A DNA stretch of 5,913 nucleotides from CAYNRG01 sp047974855 (GTDB lineage: Bacteria > Bacillota_I > Bacilli_A > Erysipelotrichales > Erysipelotrichaceae): contig JBKECT010000002.1 of the NCBI GenBank assembly GCA_047974855.1, positions 1 to 5,913 on the forward strand, in the 5' to 3' direction. Shown here one piece after another: positions 1-5,236 of this stretch (within the stretch, counting starts at the first letter, position 1; every line of letters begins with the position of its first letter). The notes beneath the pieces are model-generated. The model worked only from the letters and a program-made list of their open reading frames with translations, made no database searches and was not told the DNA's origin. The position numbers and the translations under genes are program-made.

Positions 1-1
1 T

Positions 2-52
2 TTTAAGGTGTTGATATTAAAAATGACAACGATTGGACAATATAAATTATAA
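2..52 (+). CDS. possible C-terminal end of an upstream gene (partial)
   Basis: A plus-strand frame is open from the left edge for 16 codons and ends in TAA at 50-52, six bases before a strong terminator hairpin. A gene entering from the left and ending just before a terminator is the natural reading. The peptide ends in TIGQYKL and is too short to assign to a family. The other two plus frames close within the first 15 bases. The hairpin also serves the minus-strand gene on its other side, so its presence does not prove this CDS. Confidence 0.3.
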   Translation, partial: FKVLILKMTTIGQYKL

Positions 53-56
53 ATTG

Positions 57-110
57 AAAATAGCTAACTGATTTTGGAATAGTATCCATTGTCAGTTAGC
101 TATTTTTTAT
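57..110. terminator. bidirectional rho-independent terminator
   Basis: Positions 58-71 and 92-105 form a perfect 14-bp inverted repeat with core TAGCTAACTGA/TCAGTTAGCTA. Inside the 20-base loop is a second small stem, TGGA (75-78) with TCCA (85-88). On the plus strand the right arm runs into TTTTTT. On the minus strand the hairpin follows about 20 bases after the EcsC-like stop codon and is followed by TTTTC. It can therefore end transcription from the left edge and from the minus-strand gene. Confidence 0.88.
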
Positions 111-123
111 TATAATTAAAAAC

Positions 124-462
124 TTAAATTTCTAAAATCTCATCTTCATTATTTTCATTAAAGTTAGGATTGCTTAAATATGTATTTTTGAGAGAATTTT
201 TAAGTTTATCACAACAAGGTTTAAATGTAACAAATGTTATTGTTCCGCCTATAAATCCACTAACGACAGGTATAGCTTTCTTAAAAAAGCCTGCAAACAC
301 TTTTTTAGTTAAGTTTACATTAAACCATTTCATAACATTTTTAATGATTGGATAGATTGTACCTTTTGTAAGTGCTGTATTGAGTAGTTTTTTCTCAACT
401 CCACTAGCTAACGCTTTTGATACAGCTAATAATGCATTCTTTGTGCCTGCAACACCATACAG
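124..462 (-). pseudogene. EcsC-like protein, C-terminal fragment (5' truncated)
   Basis: The minus frame ends in TAA at 124-126. The part I accept, from about 462 down, is roughly 112 residues beginning LYGVAGTKNAL. It continues through ALTKGTIYPIIK and NVNLTKKVF, then a hydrophobic stretch IPVVSGFIGGTITF, and ends in an acidic tail. The KGTIYPI segment followed by an IPVV-GG-T-F helix is what I recognise as the C-terminal end of EcsC-family proteins, which are usually over 200 residues and membrane associated. Their biochemical role is poorly defined. The same open frame continues to 621 (TTG), but that stretch is antisense to clear AAA-ATPase coding sequence on the plus strand, so I treat it as a chance extension. 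The real 5' part is missing. No promoter or ribosome binding site is visible. The terminator at 57-110 lies directly downstream. The family call rests on remembered motifs and is moderate. Confidence 0.5.
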
Positions 463-819
463 TAGAGTTAAAAATGAGCCGCAAACAAGAGTTATTGCAC
501 AAAGTAAATCTAGCCTTGCATCAGAAGGCGAATCTATATCTTTTAAATTAAATAAAGATACAGGTTTTAGTTGGATTGACAAGTTGATATTTCTGTTGAT
601 AGCTTGCTTTGTGGAATACAAAAAGATACTAAAACGCAGTCAGCAGAAACTCTACTTCTTGAACTTTTAGCTAATGGAGAAAAGCCACAAAGTGAGATTT
701 TAGAACATACAAAACAAGCAGGAATTTCCAAAAGACTAGTTGGTGAAGTTAAGAAAAATCTTAATATAAAATCAATTAAAAAAGGCGATAAATGGTATTG
801 GGAATTACCAAATAATTAA
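461..819 (+). pseudogene. AAA ATPase (RepA-like, mobile element) C-terminal tail, 5' truncated and frameshifted
   Basis: Two plus-strand frames carry one protein. From 461 one frame reads SRVKNEPQTRVIAQSKSSLA, then SFKLNKDTGFSWIDK to about 583. The other frame continues VDISVDSLLCGIQKDTKTQ and a winged-helix-like end (LLLELLANGEKP, AGISKRLVGEVKKNL, KKGDKWYWEL) to TAA at 817-819. The segments KSSLA-EG, DTGFSWI and D-S-D-LL followed by a helix-turn-helix tail are typical of the C-terminus of RepA-like AAA ATPases found beside mob genes in Firmicute mobile elements. Adding one T within 584-586 (GAC AAG TTT GAT ATT) restores one frame of 119 residues. The ATPase core (Walker A and B) is absent, since sequence left of about 461 belongs to the minus-strand EcsC-like fragment. 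It is thus a dead tail carrying two lesions. Confidence 0.7.
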
Positions 820-996
820 CAGTTACTTTCTAATGAAGCAAATAATATCAATCAGGTTGCGAAGCATGCAAATAGCACTTGCGAAGTGAACAAAACTGAT
901 ATTGAAAAAATCTTAGAATCAAACTTAAAGCAATCAAAAGCAATTCTAAAACTCCAGCAAATTATCTATCGAAAATCTCATCAGGAGATAGAGTAA
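820..996 (+). pseudogene. mobC: MobC-like mobilization protein, C-terminal fragment
   Basis: Directly after the ATPase stop, the same frame stays open from 820 to TAA at 994-996 and encodes QLLSNEANNINQVAKHAN followed by a charged helix ending KSHQEIE. NNINQVAKHAN is the conserved C-terminal motif of MobC/MbeC-like relaxosome accessory proteins, usually about 110-130 residues, which help the relaxase recognise and melt oriT. No start codon precedes the motif within this fragment, so the N-terminal DNA-binding half is missing. The likely cause is a deletion that joined the end of the ATPase gene to the middle of mobC. The stop is one base before the relaxase ATG, the usual mobC-relaxase coupling, and the end of this fragment contains the relaxase ribosome binding site. 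Confidence 0.7.
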
Positions 997-997
997 T
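983..997 (+). promoter_or_regulatory. ribosome binding site of the relaxase gene
   Basis: AGGAGA at 983-988 lies nine bases before the ATG at 998-1000, inside the last codons of the mobC fragment. It fixes ATG 998 as the original relaxase start and shows translational coupling with mobC. Confidence 0.7.
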
Positions 998-2110
998 ATG
1001 GCAATCACAAAAATACACCCCAGCAAATCAACATTAAATTTAGCCATTGACTACAGCACAAATAGTGAGAAAATTCTTATCACTACAAATGAATGTCACT
1101 ATGTGAATGCCCATTTACAGTTCATAGAGACACGCAAAATGAATCACACAAAGGGAACTGTCCTTGCCAGACATCTAATTAAAAGCTTTGCGATTGGAGA
1201 AACGACAGCAGAACAAGCTCACGAAATTGGCAAAAAATTATGAGACGAAATCTTAAAGAATGAGTATGAATATGTGCTGACCACTCACATTGATAAAGGT
1301 CACATTCACAGCCACATGATCTTTAACAATGTGAACTTTGTGACGGGTAAGTGTTATCAAAGCAATAAAAGAAGCTACCACACAATCAGGAGAGAAAGTG
1401 ATAACTTGTGCAAGGACTATAAGCTCAGTGTGCTTGATGAACATTATGAAGCCTTCAAAAATAAATACAAAACCAAAGGCAAGGGCTACTATGAATATCA
1501 GCACCATCGAAAAGGTGCTTCTTGGAAATCTAAATTTCAATTCACAATAGATAATGTCATCACTCGTAGCAAAACTTGGGAAGATTTTTTGAGAAAAATG
1601 GAGCAAACAGGATATGAAATTAAGTGTGGGGAACACATTGCTTTTAAGCATAAAGACAAACAAAGATTCATGCGAACCAAAACAATTGAAGAGAACTACA
1701 CTGAAGAAGCTTTAAAAGATAGGCTAAAAAATAAGAGATATACAGTTGTAGACAACTTAGTTAAAGTCAGCAAAAACAAAGGGAAAGGCTATGAAATTTG
1801 GGCAAAAAAACATAACCTAAAAACTATATCTAGTAATATCTATGACTACTATAGAGATAATAGTTCTGATAGCTTATTTAAAAATGAATATCAGGCTGAA
1901 TTTGTGCAGTATAAAATGACAGTGAAAGAATTAAAAGAAAACAACTTCAAAATAAGTGATAGCGAAAATATATTGGCACAACTTAATCGAGTCCATGAAA
2001 AAAAGAGCAGTCTTTTACAAGACTACTCCAGTTTGAATGACTTAATTTCTACACTTAGAAAACTAAGAATAAACTTTAGTCAGTTTATGAAGAAAGATGT
2101 TGAGAGGTAG
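998..2110 (+). pseudogene. MobP-type relaxase (Tn1549-like family), interrupted by in-frame TGA
   Basis: One frame runs from ATG 998 to TAG 2108-2110, 370 codons, broken by TGA at 1241-1243 (codon 82). The first part starts MAITKIHPSKSTLNLAIDY, the characteristic start of relaxases of Tn1549-like and related Firmicute elements; Y19 is the candidate nicking tyrosine. ARHLIKSF and TAEQAHEIGKKL follow. After the stop the homology resumes at once (DEIL, then YEYVLTTHIDKGHIHSH), with the metal-binding histidines H97, H102 and H104, then NNVNF and SNKRSYHTIRRESD. The C-terminal third is helical and charged, as in the family. In intact relatives the broken site reads about KQLADE, so the stop probably replaced an Ala codon. 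The break separates the tyrosine motif from the histidine triad, so neither half should nick DNA. The downstream piece has no credible start; GTG 1274 lies inside the conserved VLTTHID segment. Confidence 0.85.
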
Positions 2111-2140
2111 AGGGCAGTTTTTCATTATTCAAGTCCAATA

Positions 2141-2395
2141 TTAAACTAGTTCCTCAATATCAAGTATGTTCCCAAATCCTAAAGAAATTACTTTTCCATC
2201 TATAGTTTGAATCTATAAACTATCCTCCTGTTCATCATATTTTGATAGTTATAAATAGACTAGCTTTCCGTGAAATTTACTTCCAAGATTATCTGTAACT
2301 TTTATATTAGAGCCAACATCAATGTACATATCCATGCCAGAAAAATCATTTTCCTTAGTTACTCTAATAGAGGATACAATATCAGTTACAACCAT
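2141..2395 (-). pseudogene. small conserved-type hypothetical gene with two internal stops
   Basis: Reading leftward from ATG 2395-2393 with GAAGG about seven bases upstream, one frame gives an 84-residue protein if two stops are read through: TAA at codon 49 (2249-2251) and TAG at codon 61 (2213-2215). It ends in TAA at 2141-2143. Segments are MVVTDIVSSIRVTK, FSGMDMYIDVGSNIKVTD, FHGKLVYL, LSKYDEQEDSL and ISLGFGNILDIEELV. The pattern of short beta strands ending ILDIEEL is coherent across both stops, which shows these are lesions in one gene. I do not recognise the family. Its position next to the relaxase suggests accessory cargo of the same element. An A+T-rich upstream stretch near 2425-2440 could hold its promoter but no convincing -35/-10 pair is seen. 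Confidence 0.55.
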
Positions 2396-2489
2396 AGTCA
2401 ACCTTCTTTTTTAATAACATTTATGCTTATATAATATAGCAAATATGACATTAAGTCGATACACTAAACAGTTAAATGGGGAAATTTCC

Positions 2490-2515
2490 TTTTTGCCTAT
2501 GCGGCTAAATTTTTT
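2490..2515 (+). terminator. weak possible terminator between relaxase remnant and T7SS cassette
   Basis: On the plus strand GCC (2495-2497) and GGC (2503-2505) form a short stem over a five-base loop, extended imperfectly by flanking T and A bases, and followed by TTTTTT. A perfect palindrome GGAAATTTCC lies just left at 2480-2489. The stem is short, so this is only a weak candidate for ending plus-strand transcription from the relaxase. No good terminator follows the minus-strand cassette, which may read on into the 2395-2141 pseudogene. Confidence 0.25.
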
Positions 2516-2828
2516 ATCCACCTATCGGTCCACCAACGCTTACTTTAGTTGCTTCATTATCGTCATTAAAATCTATATAGTAATATATTGGGTAATCTGG
2601 CCCCCAGTCGTCAAAGTCGTTTATATAATATCCTTTGGTAGTATTAAACCTTAAAAAATAATCATCAAATTCTCCATATCTTTCAATTATTTCTTCTTCT
2701 GATTTACCAATTATCCACTCATCATCATACTTCCAATAAACTCTATCTTTGATGTTGAAATAAAAAGCGAATCCCACTACAAGTGCTAATAAAACAACAC
2801 TTAACAATATTTTTTTATTTTTTCCCAT
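2514..2828 (-). CDS. membrane-anchored small protein, candidate immunity protein of the LXG effector
   Basis: This is a 104-residue protein starting at ATG 2828-2826 with AGGAG about eight bases upstream, ending in TAA. It overlaps the last 14 bases of the effector C-terminal frame, so it is translationally coupled to it. A basic N-terminus (MGKNKK) and a hydrophobic segment at residues 7-25 predict a single membrane anchor with the rest outside. The body is acidic and aromatic-rich, with WIIGKSEEEIIERYGEFD (38-55), a pattern seen in small Firmicute proteins with a BLIP/SmpA-like beta fold, and it ends VGGPIGG. No lipobox cysteine is present. Lying last in the operon right after a polymorphic effector is the classic place for an immunity gene, and the topology would suit an effector that acts at the membrane or outside it. 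The immunity role is inferred from position; the family is not identified. Confidence 0.7.
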   Translation of the reverse strand: MGKNKKILLSVVLLALVVGFAFYFNIKDRVYWKYDDEWIIGKSEEEIIERYGEFDDYFLRFNTTKGYYINDFDDWGPDYPIYYYIDFNDDNEATKVSVGGPIGG

Positions 2829-3741
2829 GTGCTTTCTCCTGCGCTTTCACTATCTCGCTATTTAAATCATAATATTTATCTGTGTAACCACTTTCTCCTT
2901 CTTCTCCAAGTCCCATATCTGCAACTATCGCTGCGTCATACCATTTTGGTATAAGGGCTTTCCAATCATCGCATGCTTGTGCGTGAAACTGAACTTCAGC
3001 AACAAAAGAGTTTTGATTTACATTTGAAGTCGTAATTGCCAACACTGCTTGTCTTTCATACTCTGTTGGCTTACTTGGATCTTTGATTGTTATTTTCCCT
3101 GTCTTTGGATCATAAATTTGATATCCTGCTTGTTCATTTATGTTGTTTAATGCTCTTGGTACTCTGCTTAACGCATATATACTACTATCGCCTTCTATTT
3201 CTCTTAATTTTTTTTCTAAATCTGCTATTTTACTTTCTAGGGAAATCATATTTTCATTAACAACTATTCCTCGCTCAGATTCTGAAACTACTTTATCTAT
3301 ATATAAGTTAGCTATTAAATATCCAGCTTTACTTTCTGTTTTAGAAAAGTAAGCTGTCAATGCTTTATCATGTTTTTTATCATGCTTTCCAGGATTGATA
3401 ACGTATCCTGAATATTTACTAAAACTTTTAGCGTCTTTGAATAATTTTGATGGGTCAACACTGACAAAGGAAATTCCAACACTTGGATCATCTCCATCGC
3501 CAATGTTTGCATCATATTCTTGCTCTCTCATTTTTAATAAGCTATAAGTGAATTTCCTATCATCTATTTGTATTCCATACAAATACCAATCGTCATACAT
3601 TGACTCAACTTTTACACCATCAATTTCTTTAATTCCACTATCCATCAATATATCTGCTAAAGACTTATTGAGCATAGCAAAACCATCATCTGTTACTACT
3701 ATATCATCTAACGTAATGTAGTCTTTCACTTCCTTTGGCAA
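2815..3741 (-). CDS. C-terminal (putative toxin) half of an LXG effector, separated by a frameshift
   Basis: This is a 308-codon frame whose first possible start is TTG 3741-3739. No ribosome binding site is properly spaced before that TTG. It begins four bases after the LXG-half stop, and the frame is open leftward of it through a run of six T. Deleting one T joins the halves as KQDFYDSLPKEVKD, giving one 525-residue protein, so I read it as the C-terminal half rather than a separate gene. It starts DYITLDDIVVTDDGFAML, contains EIDGVKVESMYDDWYLYG, FTYSLLKMREQE, DDPSVGISFVSVDP and YSGYVINPGKHDKKHDKA, then a short coiled coil (ESKIADLEKKLREIE), and ends with PTEYERQAVLAIT, SFVAEVQFHAQA and WYDAAIVADMG. 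It has many aromatics and acidic residues and no membrane segment. I recognise no nuclease, deaminase, NADase, ADP-ribosyltransferase or lipase signature. A conserved-looking His/Glu set near AEVQFHA could be functional but this is a guess. Confidence 0.75.
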   Translation of the reverse strand: MPKEVKDYITLDDIVVTDDGFAMLNKSLADILMDSGIKEIDGVKVESMYDDWYLYGIQIDDRKFTYSLLKMREQEYDANIGDGDDPSVGISFVSVDPSKLFKDAKSFSKYSGYVINPGKHDKKHDKALTAYFSKTESKAGYLIANLYIDKVVSESERGIVVNENMISLESKIADLEKKLREIEGDSSIYALSRVPRALNNINEQAGYQIYDPKTGKITIKDPSKPTEYERQAVLAITTSNVNQNSFVAEVQFHAQACDDWKALIPKWYDAAIVADMGLGEEGESGYTDKYYDLNSEIVKAQEKAHGKK

Positions 3742-3745
3742 ACTA

Positions 3746-4393
3746 TCATAAAAAATCCTGTTTAAGTTTGTCTTCTGGACTTTGTAACTTTTCTAATTTC
3801 GTAAATCCCAGTCCACTTGTCAAGGCTACTGGAATTCCAAACTCATGGCTCATTTCATAAATAGCTTCATGAACAGGCATCATTCTGTTTTCAATATAAC
3901 TATCATAGTCTTGAACTTCTTCTATCACTTGATCACAGTAAATTTTATGGCTACGGGATAACTCTTCTAAATCTCTAGTATCTATCCTTCCCAAACTTAA
4001 AATATCATCTATACTCGCCAATGTATGATTCACTTCTTCAAATAAGTCAATACAAACGTTGACCTCTCTTTGCTTTATGGTCTTCACTTCTTCTACAACT
4101 TCAGTATCAATAATTCCATGACTACCAAATACATCTACTCCCGTCGATGCAATATCTGACACAGCATCAATCATTAAGTCCTGAATATGCGTGTAGCTCT
4201 TATGAATACCTCCAAACCTTGTTTGAATGGTTTCTCTCACTGCATCAGCTGTCTTACCTTGAAAACTCTCTTGCGTCTCCACAGCATAATGATCTATTTC
4301 TGTCATTACATTATCAAACTGACCTTCTGTTGATTTTAAATTATCATGATACACATCCTGAGTTTTTATGAATTCTTCTATTACAATTTTCAT
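3746..4393 (-). CDS. LXG-domain T7SS effector, N-terminal targeting half (truncated by frameshift)
   Basis: This is a 215-residue frame from ATG 4393-4391 to TGA 3748-3746. The ATG overlaps the preceding gene's stop as ATGA, and AGGTGG stands about nine bases upstream. It has the layout of an LXG domain: a long N-terminal helix, the turn SFQGKTADAVRETI at about 43-56, further helices, HGIIDTEVVEEV (92-103), then a long helical hairpin to about 190. LXG domains (about 200 residues) are the secretion-targeting part of Firmicute T7SS effectors such as B. subtilis YwqJ and Streptococcus intermedius TelA-C, and pair with small helical partners. Two such partners are encoded directly upstream. The protein should continue into a C-terminal effector domain, but the frame closes at GAT TTT TTA TGA. 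The missing part lies immediately downstream in another frame. As written, the product is an LXG domain with no toxin domain. Confidence 0.88.
   Translation of the reverse strand: MKIVIEEFIKTQDVYHDNLKSTEGQFDNVMTEIDHYAVETQESFQGKTADAVRETIQTRFGGIHKSYTHIQDLMIDAVSDIASTGVDVFGSHGIIDTEVVEEVKTIKQREVNVCIDLFEEVNHTLASIDDILSLGRIDTRDLEELSRSHKIYCDQVIEEVQDYDSYIENRMMPVHEAIYEMSHEFGIPVALTSGLGFTKLEKLQSPEDKLKQDFL
3750..3755 (-). other. frameshift site: run of six T (minus strand) inside the LXG effector gene
   Basis: On the minus strand CAG GAT TTT TTA TGA ends the LXG half. With five T instead of six it reads CAG GAT TTT TAT GAT AGT TTG, continuous with the C-terminal half. The total from 4393 to 2815 is 1579 bases, so removing one gives exactly 526 codons. 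Possible causes are mutation, slipped-strand phase variation, transcriptional slippage or sequencing error. Confidence 0.85.
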
Positions 4394-4659
4394 TCAAATG
4401 CACCACCTAACTCATGGTCTAGTTCCTCAATATTTATTGCAGCCTTTTCGCTTGCTTCATAATTATCATCTCCAACATTTTTGATTTCAGTAATAATACC
4501 TCTCATATTTATATAAGCTTCCTCTATCAATTGAACATGAGTGCAATTCGTTTCACAAAAAATGTGATGATTTTCAGTTAACTCCAATTGCATGACTTTA
4601 TCTTTTAAATGTTTGTTAGCATTTTGTACTTCATCTCTTAAAAGTTTTATCTTACTCAT
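4390..4659 (-). CDS. YwqI-like small helical partner of the LXG effector (DUF5344/TIGR04197 type)
   Basis: An 89-residue, almost wholly helical protein starting at ATG 4659-4657, 14 bases after the YwqH-like gene stop and overlapping the LXG start by four bases (ATGA). It begins MSKIKLLRDEVQNANKHLKD and has a second helical part MRGIITEIKNVGDDNYEASEKAA, which resembles the short helical-hairpin proteins encoded before LXG genes (B. subtilis YwqI; the TIGR04197 SACOL2603-type group). Such proteins bind the LXG domain and help form the T7SS export signal. Middle residues include two cysteines (C35 and C39) and several histidines, unusual for the group. The family is assigned from size, helical pattern and operon position, not from a strong motif. 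The ribosome binding region lies within an 11-bp tandem repeat. Confidence 0.72.
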   Translation of the reverse strand: MSKIKLLRDEVQNANKHLKDKVMQLELTENHHIFCETNCTHVQLIEEAYINMRGIITEIKNVGDDNYEASEKAAINIEELDHELGGAFE

Positions 4660-4662
4660 AAA

Positions 4663-4684
4663 CTACCTACTTTCTACCTACTTT
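4663..4684. repeat. 11-bp perfect tandem direct repeat at the gene 1/gene 2 boundary
   Basis: CTACCTACTTT occurs twice in tandem (4663-4673 and 4674-4684). On the minus strand it reads AAAGTAGGTAG twice. The first copy read contains the TAG stop of the YwqH-like gene, and the second provides the AGGTAG region before the ATG of the YwqI-like gene. Confidence 0.8.
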
Positions 4685-5003
4685 CCTCTAGTAATAAAGT
4701 ATTCATGTTCATCTGAAACACACTTATCTGGCTTTCAAGTTTTTTTATTTCCAGTTCAATATCTTCCACTTTATTTTCAATCCTTCTTATTTTGTTTTCA
4801 CAAGTCGCTTTCATATCTTCTTCAATTAGCTCTATTCTTTTTAAGCTTATACCTTGCCAATCATACTTGTCAACATCTCTCATTGTATATTCAAGTTCAG
4901 ATACTAAATGTTTGAGCTGATACTTTGAGCGACCTAATCGCTCTATTTCATCACTCATAGTATCGATGCGATACCTCAACTGTGATAATTCATAATTACC
5001 CAT
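4674..5003 (-). CDS. YwqH-like helical partner of the LXG effector (DUF5082 type)
   Basis: First gene of the cassette, 109 residues, ATG 5003-5001 to TAG 4676-4674. It is an alpha-helical hairpin: charged coiled-coil helices at about 3-45 and 54-104 around a turn with W49-Q50-G51, like the WXG turn of T7SS proteins and of the DUF5082 family (B. subtilis YwqH). The position as first gene before a YwqI-like and an LXG gene matches the B. subtilis ywqH-ywqI-ywqJ order. In related systems such partners bind the LXG domain and are needed for export, through the membrane T7SS complex, which is not encoded in this window. It is preceded by a good promoter; the ribosome binding site (AAGAG about seven bases before ATG) is modest. 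Confidence 0.78.
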   Translation of the reverse strand: MGNYELSQLRYRIDTMSDEIERLGRSKYQLKHLVSELEYTMRDVDKYDWQGISLKRIELIEEDMKATCENKIRRIENKVEDIELEIKKLESQISVFQMNMNTLLLEESR

Positions 5004-5042
5004 AAGTTAGCTCTTTTCTTTAAAACGCGCTTATTTAACTGA

Positions 5043-5071
5043 ATTATATCAAAGTTCAATTTAATAGACAA
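5043..5071 (-). promoter_or_regulatory. promoter of the LXG cassette
   Basis: On the minus strand TTGTCT (-35, 5071-5066) and TATAAT (-10, 5048-5043) are separated by exactly 17 bases. TG stands one base before the -10 (TGATATAAT), an extended -10 element. It lies 39 bases upstream of the first start codon and faces the cassette. Confidence 0.8.
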
Positions 5072-5109
5072 TACTAATCTATAAAATAAACATTATAATA
5101 AATATGGAA

Positions 5110-5145
5110 TTGAGTAAAAATAAATTGTTAAAATGGTTTACTCAA
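5110..5145. repeat. inverted repeat upstream of the LXG promoter, possible operator
   Basis: TTGAGTAAA (5110-5118) and TTTACTCAA (5137-5145) form a perfect 9-bp inverted repeat with an 18-base spacer. It sits between the SSB terminator and the LXG promoter, about 40 bases beyond the -35. It is not followed by a T run on either strand, so it is not an obvious terminator. A regulator-binding site is a guess. Confidence 0.4.
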
Positions 5146-5178
5146 CTTGATTTTCTTGTTGTTATAAATCAGCGCAAC

Positions 5179-5209
5179 AAAAAAGACCTAGGTCTAGCGA
5201 CCCAAGTCT
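5179..5209 (-). terminator. rho-independent terminator after the SSB-like gene
   Basis: On the minus strand AGACTTGGGTC (5209-5199) pairs with GACCTAGGTCT (5194-5184) over a TAGC-type four-base loop, 11 pairs including two G-U. Six T follow (5184-5179). It begins about 28 bases past the SSB-like stop codon and insulates the LXG cassette from upstream transcription. Confidence 0.9.
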
Positions 5210-5236
5210 AATACTGTCTCATGTTTAATTATTGAT

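Noticed and set aside
463..621. N-terminal part of the long minus-strand frame (TTG 621) as a real part of the EcsC-like protein
   Set aside because: This stretch is antisense to plus-strand sequence with clear AAA-ATPase tail motifs (TRVIAQSKSSLA, DTGFSWI, DISVDSLL). A chance open frame is the better reading.
1241..1243. TGA recoding (tryptophan or selenocysteine) in the relaxase
   Set aside because: TGA is used as a true stop in the ATGA overlap at 4390-4393, and no selenocysteine element or conserved Cys/Trp at this place is expected. Neighbouring element genes carry TAA and TAG lesions, so general decay explains it.
1253..1663. Minus-strand ORF of 136 codons opposite the relaxase
   Set aside because: It is antisense to the conserved histidine motif region of the relaxase; its hydrophobic look comes from A-rich sense codons.
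2815..3741. C-terminal half as an independent gene starting at TTG 3741
   Set aside because: No suitably spaced ribosome binding site, a rare start, and the sequence is continuous with the LXG half once one T is removed, with an exact whole number of codons.
3746..3760. Programmed -1 frameshifting at the T TTT TTA heptamer before the LXG stop
   Set aside because: The heptamer is in the right phase for a -1 slip, but a -1 shift leads to ATG ATA GTT TGC, not to the long C-terminal frame. That frame needs loss of one base (+1).
4592..4915. Plus-strand ORF of 107 codons opposite the partner genes
   Set aside because: It is antisense to the YwqH-like and YwqI-like genes, Ser/Leu/Phe-rich as expected of a shadow of Lys/Glu-rich helices.
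5104..5212. 36-residue plus-strand ORF starting MELSKNKLL
   Set aside because: No ribosome binding site. It runs through the inverted repeat and the minus-strand terminator, and the protein has no recognisable pattern.
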